Below, in pieces: positions 43,916-51,081 of a stretch of DNA of 60,494 nt (within the stretch, counting starts at the first letter, position 1; each line of letters opens with the position of its first letter). The stretch spans positions 1 through 60,494 of the forward strand of contig JAFTGB010000029.1 in NCBI GenBank assembly GCA_017458125.1, read 5' to 3'. The notes under the pieces are model-generated. The model was given only the letters and a program-made list of their open reading frames with translations, had not been told where the DNA came from and searched no databases. The translations under genes and the position numbers were made by a program. The DNA comes from Prevotella sp. GTDB lineage: Bacteria; Bacteroidota; Bacteroidia; Bacteroidales; Bacteroidaceae.

Positions 43916-44090
43916 CGAAATTAATCAGCCACTCGACCGAATTTAATCAGCTGCAGTGGCAAAAAACATCAGCGACGGTGGCGAATTTAATGCCCCGCGC
44001 TTCCAAATTTGATTAGCCGATTTACCAAAACGGATGATACTTTTCGGTGCCGCGGGGCATAAAATTCGATGCCGCGAGGCATAAAATTTT
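43916..44090. repeat. 22-bp phased degenerate repeat array C with long inverted repeat
   Basis: Six units of form CGAATTTAATCAGC start at 43916, 43938, 43960, 43982, 44004 and 44026, exactly 22 bp apart. Two inverted-sense units (GCCGCGGGGCATAAAATTC and GCCGCGAGGCATAAAATTT) follow at 44049 and 44071, again 22 bp apart. Unit 4 (43982-43999) and the first inverted unit (44051-44068) form an 18-bp inverted repeat with one mismatch. It shares GATTTACCAAAACGGA and AAAATTCGATGCCG with array A (the first without its leading G). It has no coding potential. Confidence 0.8.
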
Positions 44091-44255
44091 AACACGCTGA
44101 ATATAAAGTACTTAGAAAAGGGCGAAAAAGAATGTTTTTCCCTTGACATTTACTCAGTCCCAGACATGAGGGAGAGGAGGTGGTGCGACGGGGTGCTGCG
44201 CATGTGGACGGCACAAAAAATTGCACTGATATTTTTTTTTTGAAAATAATATTAG

Positions 44256-44263
44256 TACCTTTG
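44256..44263 (+). promoter_or_regulatory. -7 box of the AraC regulator gene
   Basis: TACCTTTG, 53 bases before the ATG at 44317, downstream of a T10 run. The nearest TTTG (44239-44242) is only 13 bp away, so the -33 element is uncertain. Confidence 0.5.
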
Positions 44264-44316
44264 CACTCATATTCCTACGCACTATCATAAAATGTAGACA
44301 CTGAAACCATTCTGTC

Positions 44317-45456
44317 ATGTACGAGCAGGTCACGGACGATATATTTTTTTATATGCTTTACGCTGCTGTGGCAACGCTGAGCATGACAGCATGTGCATAC
44401 CTGCTGTGGCGACGGGGCAACGCCTTTGCTGCCGAAGTCACGTCGCCGGCACGACTGCGGCGGTGGACGGCAGCCTTCTTTGCCGCCATGACCATGAGCC
44501 ACGTGTGGTATCTGCCGACCCTCTTTATCACTACAGCCGATGAGTTGAGGCAGGCCAATCTGGCGGGCGGGCTGCTCGACAGCGTAACCATCTTCCCTTT
44601 AGCTGCCGTCGTGGTGCTCACCATGCTGCAAGACCGCAGGCGGCAGCTGTGGCCCGTCTGCATGATGACCGCGCCGCTTGTCGCCGGACTGTCATGGTGC
44701 CTGGCCAACGACACCGACTCACTGATGCCCGTATTGCGCATGTACCTGCTGCTGGCGGGTGTTGCCTTTATTATATATATGGTACGCGCAGTAAGGCAGT
44801 ACGGCCGCTGGCTGCGTGACAACTATGCCGACTTGGAGCACAAGGAGGTGTGGCAGAGCTTCGTGGTGCTGGCCGCCATCCTGCTGATGTTCGGCTTTTA
44901 CGCCACCGGTCTCGGCGGAATAACGTATGAATACATCATTCAGCTGAGCGGCATGGTGCTCACCTGCTACCTGCTGTGGCGCGTAGAGACGCTGAGCGAC
45001 CTGAGTGACGTGAGCGCCACGACAGCCCTGCAGCCGGAGCCTGCGGCACAGGAAGAGGAGACGGTCAGCACCGCGCCGCCGCAAGACGACGACTCCACGC
45101 CAATGGCTCCCGACAACACAAGCCCGCTGCTGCAGGAGCACTGCATAGACGTACAACTGTACCTACAGCACAACCTGACCCTTCAGCAGTTGGCCAACGC
45201 CATCGGCATCAACCGCTACTACCTGAGCCAGTATTTCTCGCGCCGAGGCACGACGTACAACGCCTACATCAACGGGCTGCGCATCAGCCATTTCGTCGGA
45301 CTTTACCGCGAGGCGACGGCCAGCCACCGCCCGTTCACCACCAAGCAACTGGCCCACGAAAGCGGCTACCGCAGCTACAGCACCTTCAGCCTCGCCTTCA
45401 AGCAGCACATGGGGCAGAACGTAACAGCCTGGATGCACGAACAGGAAAGCAAATAA
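44317..45456 (+). CDS. membrane-bound AraC family transcriptional regulator
   Basis: A 379-aa regulator with about six hydrophobic segments in residues 1-225 (for example FFYMLYAAVATLSMTACAYLL, SVTIFPLAAVVVLTML, VLRMYLLLAGVAFIIYMV, FVVLAAILLMFGFYATG), a proline/acid-rich linker (about 235-270), and a C-terminal AraC double helix-turn-helix (about 275-375: LTLQQLANAIGINRYYLSQY, then LAHESGYRSYSTFSLAFKQH). It would bind DNA while in the membrane, possibly sensing a membrane or periplasmic signal. Two genes follow in the same direction (cupin lipoprotein, SLC13 permease) after 24 and 3 bases, and are the likely targets or partners. Confidence 0.88.
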   Translation: MYEQVTDDIFFYMLYAAVATLSMTACAYLLWRRGNAFAAEVTSPARLRRWTAAFFAAMTMSHVWYLPTLFITTADELRQANLAGGLLDSVTIFPLAAVVVLTMLQDRRRQLWPVCMMTAPLVAGLSWCLANDTDSLMPVLRMYLLLAGVAFIIYMVRAVRQYGRWLRDNYADLEHKEVWQSFVVLAAILLMFGFYATGLGGITYEYIIQLSGMVLTCYLLWRVETLSDLSDVSATTALQPEPAAQEEETVSTAPPQDDDSTPMAPDNTSPLLQEHCIDVQLYLQHNLTLQQLANAIGINRYYLSQYFSRRGTTYNAYINGLRISHFVGLYREATASHRPFTTKQLAHESGYRSYSTFSLAFKQHMGQNVTAWMHEQESK

Positions 45457-45480
45457 CAACAACAACAAATACGAACAGAA

Positions 45481-45951
45481 ATGAAAAAATTCAGACCATG
45501 GATGCTTGCCGTCATCCTCATCATCTGCGGCACACCGACCCTGCTGGTATCGTGTAAAACGGCAAAGACGGCCACGGCGGCCAATGCGAAAGTGGAAAGC
45601 ACGGAACTGATACGCACCAGCCAGAGCTGGGACGGCGTGGAACTGCCTGACTACCTGAAGGGACGTCCCGAGCTGGTGGCAATGAAGTATGTGTTCCCTG
45701 CCGGACAAAAGCTGGGCTGGCACCACCACCCTGTCATGAACTACGGCATACTGGTGCAGGGCGAACTGACCATCATCGGTCAGGACGGCAAGGAGAAAGT
45801 GGTGCATGAGGGCGAAGCCGTCGTCGAGATGGTGAACACCATTCACCACGGTGAGAACCGCGGCACGAAGCCCGTCATTCTTTATATGTTCTATCTCTCG
45901 CAGAAGGGTCTGCCCCTGGCTGTGCAGCACCCTGAAATCCCGTTGGAATAA
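45481..45951 (+). CDS. cupin-domain lipoprotein
   Basis: A 156-aa protein with a lipoprotein signal (MLAVILIICGTPTLLVSCKT, lipobox LVSC at about residues 22-25) and a single cupin fold: MKYVFPAGQKLGWHHHPVMNYGILVQGE gives the HxH...E metal motif (HHHP near 81-84), and VVEMVNTIHHGENRGTKPV the second motif with His. It is likely to bind a metal and perhaps a small ligand in the periplasm; no substrate is evident. It begins 24 bases after the AraC gene and ends 3 bases before the SLC13 permease. Confidence 0.87.
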   Translation: MKKFRPWMLAVILIICGTPTLLVSCKTAKTATAANAKVESTELIRTSQSWDGVELPDYLKGRPELVAMKYVFPAGQKLGWHHHPVMNYGILVQGELTIIGQDGKEKVVHEGEAVVEMVNTIHHGENRGTKPVILYMFYLSQKGLPLAVQHPEIPLE

Positions 45952-45954
45952 AGA

Positions 45955-47751
45955 ATGGACTCTTTTGTTTTTTGCGGGTTTAACCTTGACGCATGGATAA
46001 CCATTGTTACGGTGCTATCCATGTTCAGCGTCCTGTTGTTCACTAAGTTGCGAGCCGACATCGTGTTCCTGGGCGCCATAGCTGTTCTGTATGTGACAGG
46101 CGTTCTTGACGCAAAGGAGGCCACCTCGGGTTTCAGCGCTCTGTCAGTAATTGTCGTCGGCGTGCTGTTTATCGTCGTGGCCGGGCTTACCTACACTGGG
46201 GTGTTGCAGTGGATAGTGAAACACCTTTTAGGTCAGCCCGAAAGCTATTCCAAGGCTGTTGTCAGGCTGATGGTGCCCGTAGCTGCCCTTAGTTCGTTTC
46301 TGAGTAACACTACGGTGGTGACGCTCTTCGTGGGCATCGTCAAGATTTGGTCGAAGAAACTGGACATTGCGCCCTCCAAGCTGCTCATCCCGTTGAGCTA
46401 TGCCTCTGGCATGGGCGGAGTGTGCACGCTGATTGGCACACCGCCGAACCTGATTATCTCCGGACTATATGCCGACACTACGGGGCAGCAGATGAACATC
46501 CTGGCAACGGCAGTGCCCGGCATGTTCTGTCTTTTCGTCGGCATACTGTCTGTTATCGCCATGCGCCGTCTGCTGCCTGACCGCAAGGTTCCCGAGTCGG
46601 CTTTCGAGTCGACGTCAGAATATACCGTGGAGATGCAAGTGCCGTCCGACAATCCGTATATCGGGCAGACCTTGGGCGAGGCTGGCCTGTTCACGGTGAA
46701 GGGAGGCTCGTTGCTGGAAGTCTACCATTTCGACGAAGTACCCTCGCCGGTCACGGAGGAGGAATACATCATTGGCGGTGACCATCTGGTATATGCCGGA
46801 GAGATAGGCGAGATATTGGAGTTGCAGCACACCCACGGACTGGTGAGTGCTGACCACCATGTGTTTTCGCTGAGCGAGATAGACCGCAACCGGCATTTGC
46901 GTACGGCCTACGTCACCTTTGGCAGTCCGCTCATCGGCACTACAATCGGCGAAAGTCACTTTGAGCGCAACTACAACATGACGCTCGTGGCAGTAGCCCG
47001 TCGTGGAGAGCGCATCAGCGAACCGCCCCGTCAGGTGGTGCTGCAGGCTGGCGACACGCTGCTGCTGGACTGTCCGCCGCGTGTGAGCGTGGACACCGGA
47101 CAGCTGGAGTCGATGCTGCATTTCTTTGAGAACGACCAGTTGCCGAACATCAGTTTCAAGACCCTCTTGTCATCATGCATCATGCTGGCTATGGTGGTGC
47201 TCTCGGCCTTGGGGGTAATGCCGCTGCTGCAGTGTGCCATCCTTGCCGCCGGTGCCATGATTGCATTCAAATGCTGCACGCCCCAACAGGCCATGAAGAG
47301 TATTAACGGAGAAATTCTGGCGGTCTTTGCGGGAAGTGTCGTGCTGGGACTGGCAATACAGAAAACGGGCATAGCCGAGCGTATGGCTTTCGGCATCCTT
47401 GATGTCTGTGGCTCTAACCCTATAGTGGTTATGGCTGCCATCTGCCTGGTTGGCACCTTCATTACAGAGTTTATCAGCAACACGGCGGCTGGAGCCATGT
47501 TTTTCCCCATCATGTATCATGCAGCCGAGCAACTTGGCTACGAGCCGTATCCCTTTCTCATCGCACTGATGATAAGCGTCAGCAGCAGCTTTGCCACCCC
47601 TATCGGGTCGCCCACCCACATGCTGGTCTATGGACCTGGCGGTTATCGCTTCAGCGACTTCATACGCATCGGTCTGCCGATGAACTTCATTATCCTTGCA
47701 GCTAATATTCTCATCGTTAACATCGTCTTTCCGTTGAAGCCACTTCTATAG
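45955..47751 (+). CDS. SLC13/DASS family permease with two TrkA-C domains
   Basis: A 598-aa inner-membrane transporter. The first membrane half has SNTTVVTLFVGIVKIW and GTPPNLIISGLYADT (about 118-175), the second SNTAAGAMFFPIMYHAA and GSPTHMLVYGPGGYRFSDF; these paired SNT and (G)xP motifs bind sodium and carboxylate/sulfate in the family. Between them (about 225-385) two RCK_C/TrkA_C domains (IGQTLGEAGLFTVKGGSLLEV; GTTIGESHFERNYNMTLVAVAR) probably regulate transport. The anion is unknown. It completes a three-gene group with the AraC regulator and the cupin lipoprotein. Confidence 0.92.
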   Translation: MDSFVFCGFNLDAWITIVTVLSMFSVLLFTKLRADIVFLGAIAVLYVTGVLDAKEATSGFSALSVIVVGVLFIVVAGLTYTGVLQWIVKHLLGQPESYSKAVVRLMVPVAALSSFLSNTTVVTLFVGIVKIWSKKLDIAPSKLLIPLSYASGMGGVCTLIGTPPNLIISGLYADTTGQQMNILATAVPGMFCLFVGILSVIAMRRLLPDRKVPESAFESTSEYTVEMQVPSDNPYIGQTLGEAGLFTVKGGSLLEVYHFDEVPSPVTEEEYIIGGDHLVYAGEIGEILELQHTHGLVSADHHVFSLSEIDRNRHLRTAYVTFGSPLIGTTIGESHFERNYNMTLVAVARRGERISEPPRQVVLQAGDTLLLDCPPRVSVDTGQLESMLHFFENDQLPNISFKTLLSSCIMLAMVVLSALGVMPLLQCAILAAGAMIAFKCCTPQQAMKSINGEILAVFAGSVVLGLAIQKTGIAERMAFGILDVCGSNPIVVMAAICLVGTFITEFISNTAAGAMFFPIMYHAAEQLGYEPYPFLIALMISVSSSFATPIGSPTHMLVYGPGGYRFSDFIRIGLPMNFIILAANILIVNIVFPLKPLL

Positions 47752-47780
47752 CCGTTTTGTCATGTGAAGAACGGACTGAC

Positions 47781-47892
47781 TTTCAAAATATGCAAAAAGC
47801 GTTTCAAAATATGCAAAATCTTTAGTATTATGGGCTCCAAGCAAGGTTGTTTGCAGAAATTTAGTTATTTTTGCAGAAATTTGATTATTTGC
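47781..47892. repeat. AT-rich array D of ~20-bp direct repeats
   Basis: TTTCAAAATATGCAAAA occurs at 47781 and 47802 (21 bp apart), and TTTGCAGAAATTT at 47850 and 47870 (20 bp apart), with a partial third TTTGC at 47888. TATTTTTG at 47866-47873 could be a -7 box for the PAP2 gene downstream. Between the SLC13 and PAP2 genes (47752-48030) there is no gene, only this array and a 16-codon start-like remnant. Confidence 0.6.
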
Positions 47893-48030
47893 TAAAACAC
47901 TAATTCTTGAAATTATGCCACAACTTGAACCACTGATTGCCAACCTTGCGCGCACCAAAACATGAAAAGTAGTCAGTGAGGAACAGAAGCACCAACTACT
48001 GCAATTAATAACAACTTAACAATACACTCT

Positions 48031-49878
48031 ATGAATACCAGACAGATTTTAACTTTGTTTGCCACTGTCCTGACAGCTCAGGCCAACGCAGACAACTATC
48101 AAGACATGGAACCCCTAACACTGGATGCGCCGGAGATGAAGGCCGAACTGGTGGAATTGCCCGGGCAGTCCTCCGTAAGACTTGACATGGAGGCCCCGAC
48201 GAGCAGCACCAAGATGGACTTCGACTTCTTCAAGCAGAAGACGAACCCGGGAGTGAAAGCCTACAAGTTCATGGACGACATGACCTTCGTTGGCATCCCC
48301 CTCTTCGCAGCCGGATGGATCATCAAGGGCGACAAGGCCATGTTCCGCGTCAACCAGGAAGCCTCAAAAGGCGGAAAGAAGAACACACAACTGCTGACCG
48401 ACTTCAAGACCGGCATCGATGACTATACACAGTTCTTCGGACCGGCAATGGTGGTAGGACTGAAACTCGGCGGCTATGAGGGCCGCAGCGACTGGCCCCG
48501 ACTGCTGGCCAGTGCCGGTATGTCGTACGCCATCATGGCCGCGTTCGTCAATGGCATCAAGCATACGGCCAAAGAGATGCGCCCCGATGGCTCCACTGCT
48601 AACTCGTGGCCTTCCGGACACACCGCTACGGCTTTCGTCGGTGCCACCCTTCTCCATAAGGAGTACGGACTCACCCGTTCGCCCTGGTGGTCGGTGGCCG
48701 GCTACGGCGTAGCCACGGCAACGGGCGTCATGCGCGTGCTCAACAACCGTCACTGGATTAGCGACGTGATGTCGGGTGCCGGCATCGGTATCTTGTCCAC
48801 CGAGCTGGGCTATGGCCTTTGCGACCTGCTTTTCAAGGGGCGCGGTCTGCTGCGTAACGACCTCCTGTTAGACAACGAGAATCCTTCCTTCTTCAGCATC
48901 TCCATGGGTGTAGGCTTAGGCGGCAAAGACCTGGAGTTTGAGAGCTTGGGAATGAAAAAGAATATCAAGTTTCGTGCCGCCACGGTGGTTGACGCCGAGG
49001 GTGCCTACTTCTTCAACAAGTATGTAGGTGTGGGCGGACGACTCAGAGTCAGAGCACAGTCGGCCAAGGACTTCGGCGACTTTGCGCAGTATGTGGCCAT
49101 TGAAGACTTCGATGCATGGAAAAGCCTGATGCCTCTCTATCAGGAAAACTTCCCTGGCGACTACGTGCCCGCTACCACCGAGAGTGCGATAGAGGAGAAC
49201 GAAATGATTTTCCTGGATAAAGTGGGCTATCAGGATACGGAGAGCGGTTACATGAATAACGCTCCTGTCACCGACATCTACGGCATTGTGAAGAGCGACC
49301 ACATCACTGAGTTCACTGGCAGCGTCGGTGTCTACTTCAACATTCCCCTCAGCAGCCGCTTCTCGCTGGGTACCAAGGCGCTCATTGGTCGTTCCATCAC
49401 TCAGGAGCTTGATATCGACGGTCATGCTGAAGGTAACATAAAGGACATCAGCTACACTTTGAACATCGACAACCGCCCAGGAGCAAAGGATGCCAGTGGC
49501 GACCCCTCTGTAACTATCAACAACTTGCAGTACCCTAACAATACGGGTGAGAAGTGGTCCGACGACTGGGAGTACCTTACCATCGGTGCCAAGTCATCTA
49601 CCTCGTTCGGCACCGGCATCTCGCTCACGTACCGATACAAGTCCAATTTCTCATGGCGCATCTTCTGCGACTACGACTACACACGCAAGAACTTTACGGC
49701 TAAGTACGACCCCTTCCACTTCATGCAGAAGGGTGTAACTTCAGGCGCAAGTCTTCTGATGGATTCGGCACTGATGCTTGAAGAGGCCGATGGCAGGGGC
49801 CTGGAGGCCAGAGAATACGATACCCGCAAGCACATGAACTATGTGACGCTGGGTCTCTCGTTCTTAGTGAACCTCTAA
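48031..49878 (+). CDS. PAP2 phosphatase fused to a barrel-like C-terminal domain
   Basis: A 615-aa exported protein (signal MNTRQILTLFATVLTAQANA). Residues 65-275 form a PAP2 acid phosphatase domain with all three motifs: KHTAKEMRP (177-185, KxxxxxxRP), WPSGH (193-197), and RVLNNRHWISD (233-243, Rx5Hx3D). The C-terminal 330 residues alternate aromatic strands (ISMGVGLGGKDLEFE; FTGSVGVYFNIPLSSRFSLGT; LGLSFLVNL at the end), as in an outer-membrane barrel. The phosphatase may act on lipid phosphates, such as lipid A, undecaprenyl pyrophosphate or phospholipids, from a barrel anchor. The barrel is inferred from pattern, not homology. Confidence 0.85.
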   Translation: MNTRQILTLFATVLTAQANADNYQDMEPLTLDAPEMKAELVELPGQSSVRLDMEAPTSSTKMDFDFFKQKTNPGVKAYKFMDDMTFVGIPLFAAGWIIKGDKAMFRVNQEASKGGKKNTQLLTDFKTGIDDYTQFFGPAMVVGLKLGGYEGRSDWPRLLASAGMSYAIMAAFVNGIKHTAKEMRPDGSTANSWPSGHTATAFVGATLLHKEYGLTRSPWWSVAGYGVATATGVMRVLNNRHWISDVMSGAGIGILSTELGYGLCDLLFKGRGLLRNDLLLDNENPSFFSISMGVGLGGKDLEFESLGMKKNIKFRAATVVDAEGAYFFNKYVGVGGRLRVRAQSAKDFGDFAQYVAIEDFDAWKSLMPLYQENFPGDYVPATTESAIEENEMIFLDKVGYQDTESGYMNNAPVTDIYGIVKSDHITEFTGSVGVYFNIPLSSRFSLGTKALIGRSITQELDIDGHAEGNIKDISYTLNIDNRPGAKDASGDPSVTINNLQYPNNTGEKWSDDWEYLTIGAKSSTSFGTGISLTYRYKSNFSWRIFCDYDYTRKNFTAKYDPFHFMQKGVTSGASLLMDSALMLEEADGRGLEAREYDTRKHMNYVTLGLSFLVNL

Positions 49879-49914
49879 CACAACAAACATTAAATAACAA
49901 ACAACAATAAGAGA

Positions 49915-51018
49915 ATGAAAACATTCAAATGGACATTGATGCTCAGCATTGGACTGGCATCGTGCGGGCTGGACATGCCCAAGGAGACACAGTCGTCGTT
50001 CGAGACGATGACAATAAAGAAGTCGGACATTGAGCTTCCCTACAAGTTCAGTGCCAGAATGAAGGGACAGAACGACGTGACGGTAATACCGCAGGTCAGC
50101 GGTCAGCTGATGAAAATCTGTGTTACGGAAGGTCAGCAGGTGAAAAGAGGACAGACGCTCTTCATCATCGACTCACGCAACGCCCAGCTGGAGCTGGAAG
50201 CTGCCCAGGCCAACCTGCAGGCTGCTCTGGCTCAGGAGAACTCGGCCAAGCTGGAGTATGAGTCGAACAAGAACCTGTTTGACAAGAAAATCGTAAGCAG
50301 CTACATGCTCAACAACAGCGAGAACCAGTATAAGCAGGCCAAGGCTTCGGTGGCTCAGGCCCGTGCTTCAGTAAACCGCGCCAAGGTAAACCTGGGTTTC
50401 TGCACCATCAAGGCTACCACGCCGGGTGTCATCGGTGAGATTCCCGTCCGCGTCGGCGACCAGGTGTCGCCCATGACAGAGCTGACCATACTGAGTGGCA
50501 ACACGACAATGTACGCCGAGTTCTCCGTGACGGAAGCCGTCGTGGAGTCCATGGTCAAGGAGGGTGTGAAGGCCGACGACGTGGACGACTACATCGCCAA
50601 GCTGCCCGACGCAACGTTTGTGATGAAGAACGGTACGGAGTACCCCCACAAAGGTCGTGTGGTCAGCATAACAGGTGTGGTGAACTCTGAAACGGGTTCG
50701 CTGACCAGCAAGGTGTCGTTCCCCAACCCCGACGGTCATCTGTACTCCGGCATTCAGGGCACTGTCGTCATGCCTTTTGCAGAGAAGGGCGTGATTGTCG
50801 TCCCACAGTTTGCAGTAGTTCGCCTGCAGGACAAGGCTCAGGTCTATAAAGTAAAGGCCGACAGCACAGCTACGGCTGTTGAAGTGACTACTCAGGAAAC
50901 TGGCAACGGCAAGGACTTCATCGTGACCAGCGGTCTGAACGAGGGCGACCAGATTGTAACCCTCGGTGCCAACAACGTAACGGAAGGCATGAAGGTGCTA
51001 TTTCCAAATGAGAAATGA
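49915..51018 (+). CDS. RND efflux periplasmic adaptor (membrane fusion lipoprotein)
   Basis: A 367-aa AcrA-type adaptor with a lipoprotein signal (LMLSIGLASCGLDM, Cys about 19). Order: barrel-sandwich/lipoyl half VIPQVSGQLMKICVTEGQQV, a coiled-coil hairpin rich in A, Q, N and E (about 88-155), the second lipoyl half TPGVIGEIPVRVGDQV, beta barrel and membrane-proximal domain. It bridges the RND pump and the outer-membrane factor encoded directly after it. The gap to the pump gene is 63 bases and is a low-complexity spacer. Confidence 0.95.
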   Translation: MKTFKWTLMLSIGLASCGLDMPKETQSSFETMTIKKSDIELPYKFSARMKGQNDVTVIPQVSGQLMKICVTEGQQVKRGQTLFIIDSRNAQLELEAAQANLQAALAQENSAKLEYESNKNLFDKKIVSSYMLNNSENQYKQAKASVAQARASVNRAKVNLGFCTIKATTPGVIGEIPVRVGDQVSPMTELTILSGNTTMYAEFSVTEAVVESMVKEGVKADDVDDYIAKLPDATFVMKNGTEYPHKGRVVSITGVVNSETGSLTSKVSFPNPDGHLYSGIQGTVVMPFAEKGVIVVPQFAVVRLQDKAQVYKVKADSTATAVEVTTQETGNGKDFIVTSGLNEGDQIVTLGANNVTEGMKVLFPNEK

Positions 51019-51081
51019 GGAATAAGGAATGAGAAATTCAAATGAAAAATGTAATTACTCATTTCGTAGCAAAGCGAAGTT

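Noticed and set aside
47915-47965. 16-codon ORF MPQLEPLIANLARTKT before the PAP2 gene
   Set aside because: It resembles the first residues of some cation antiporters, but it is too short to call; at most a remnant.
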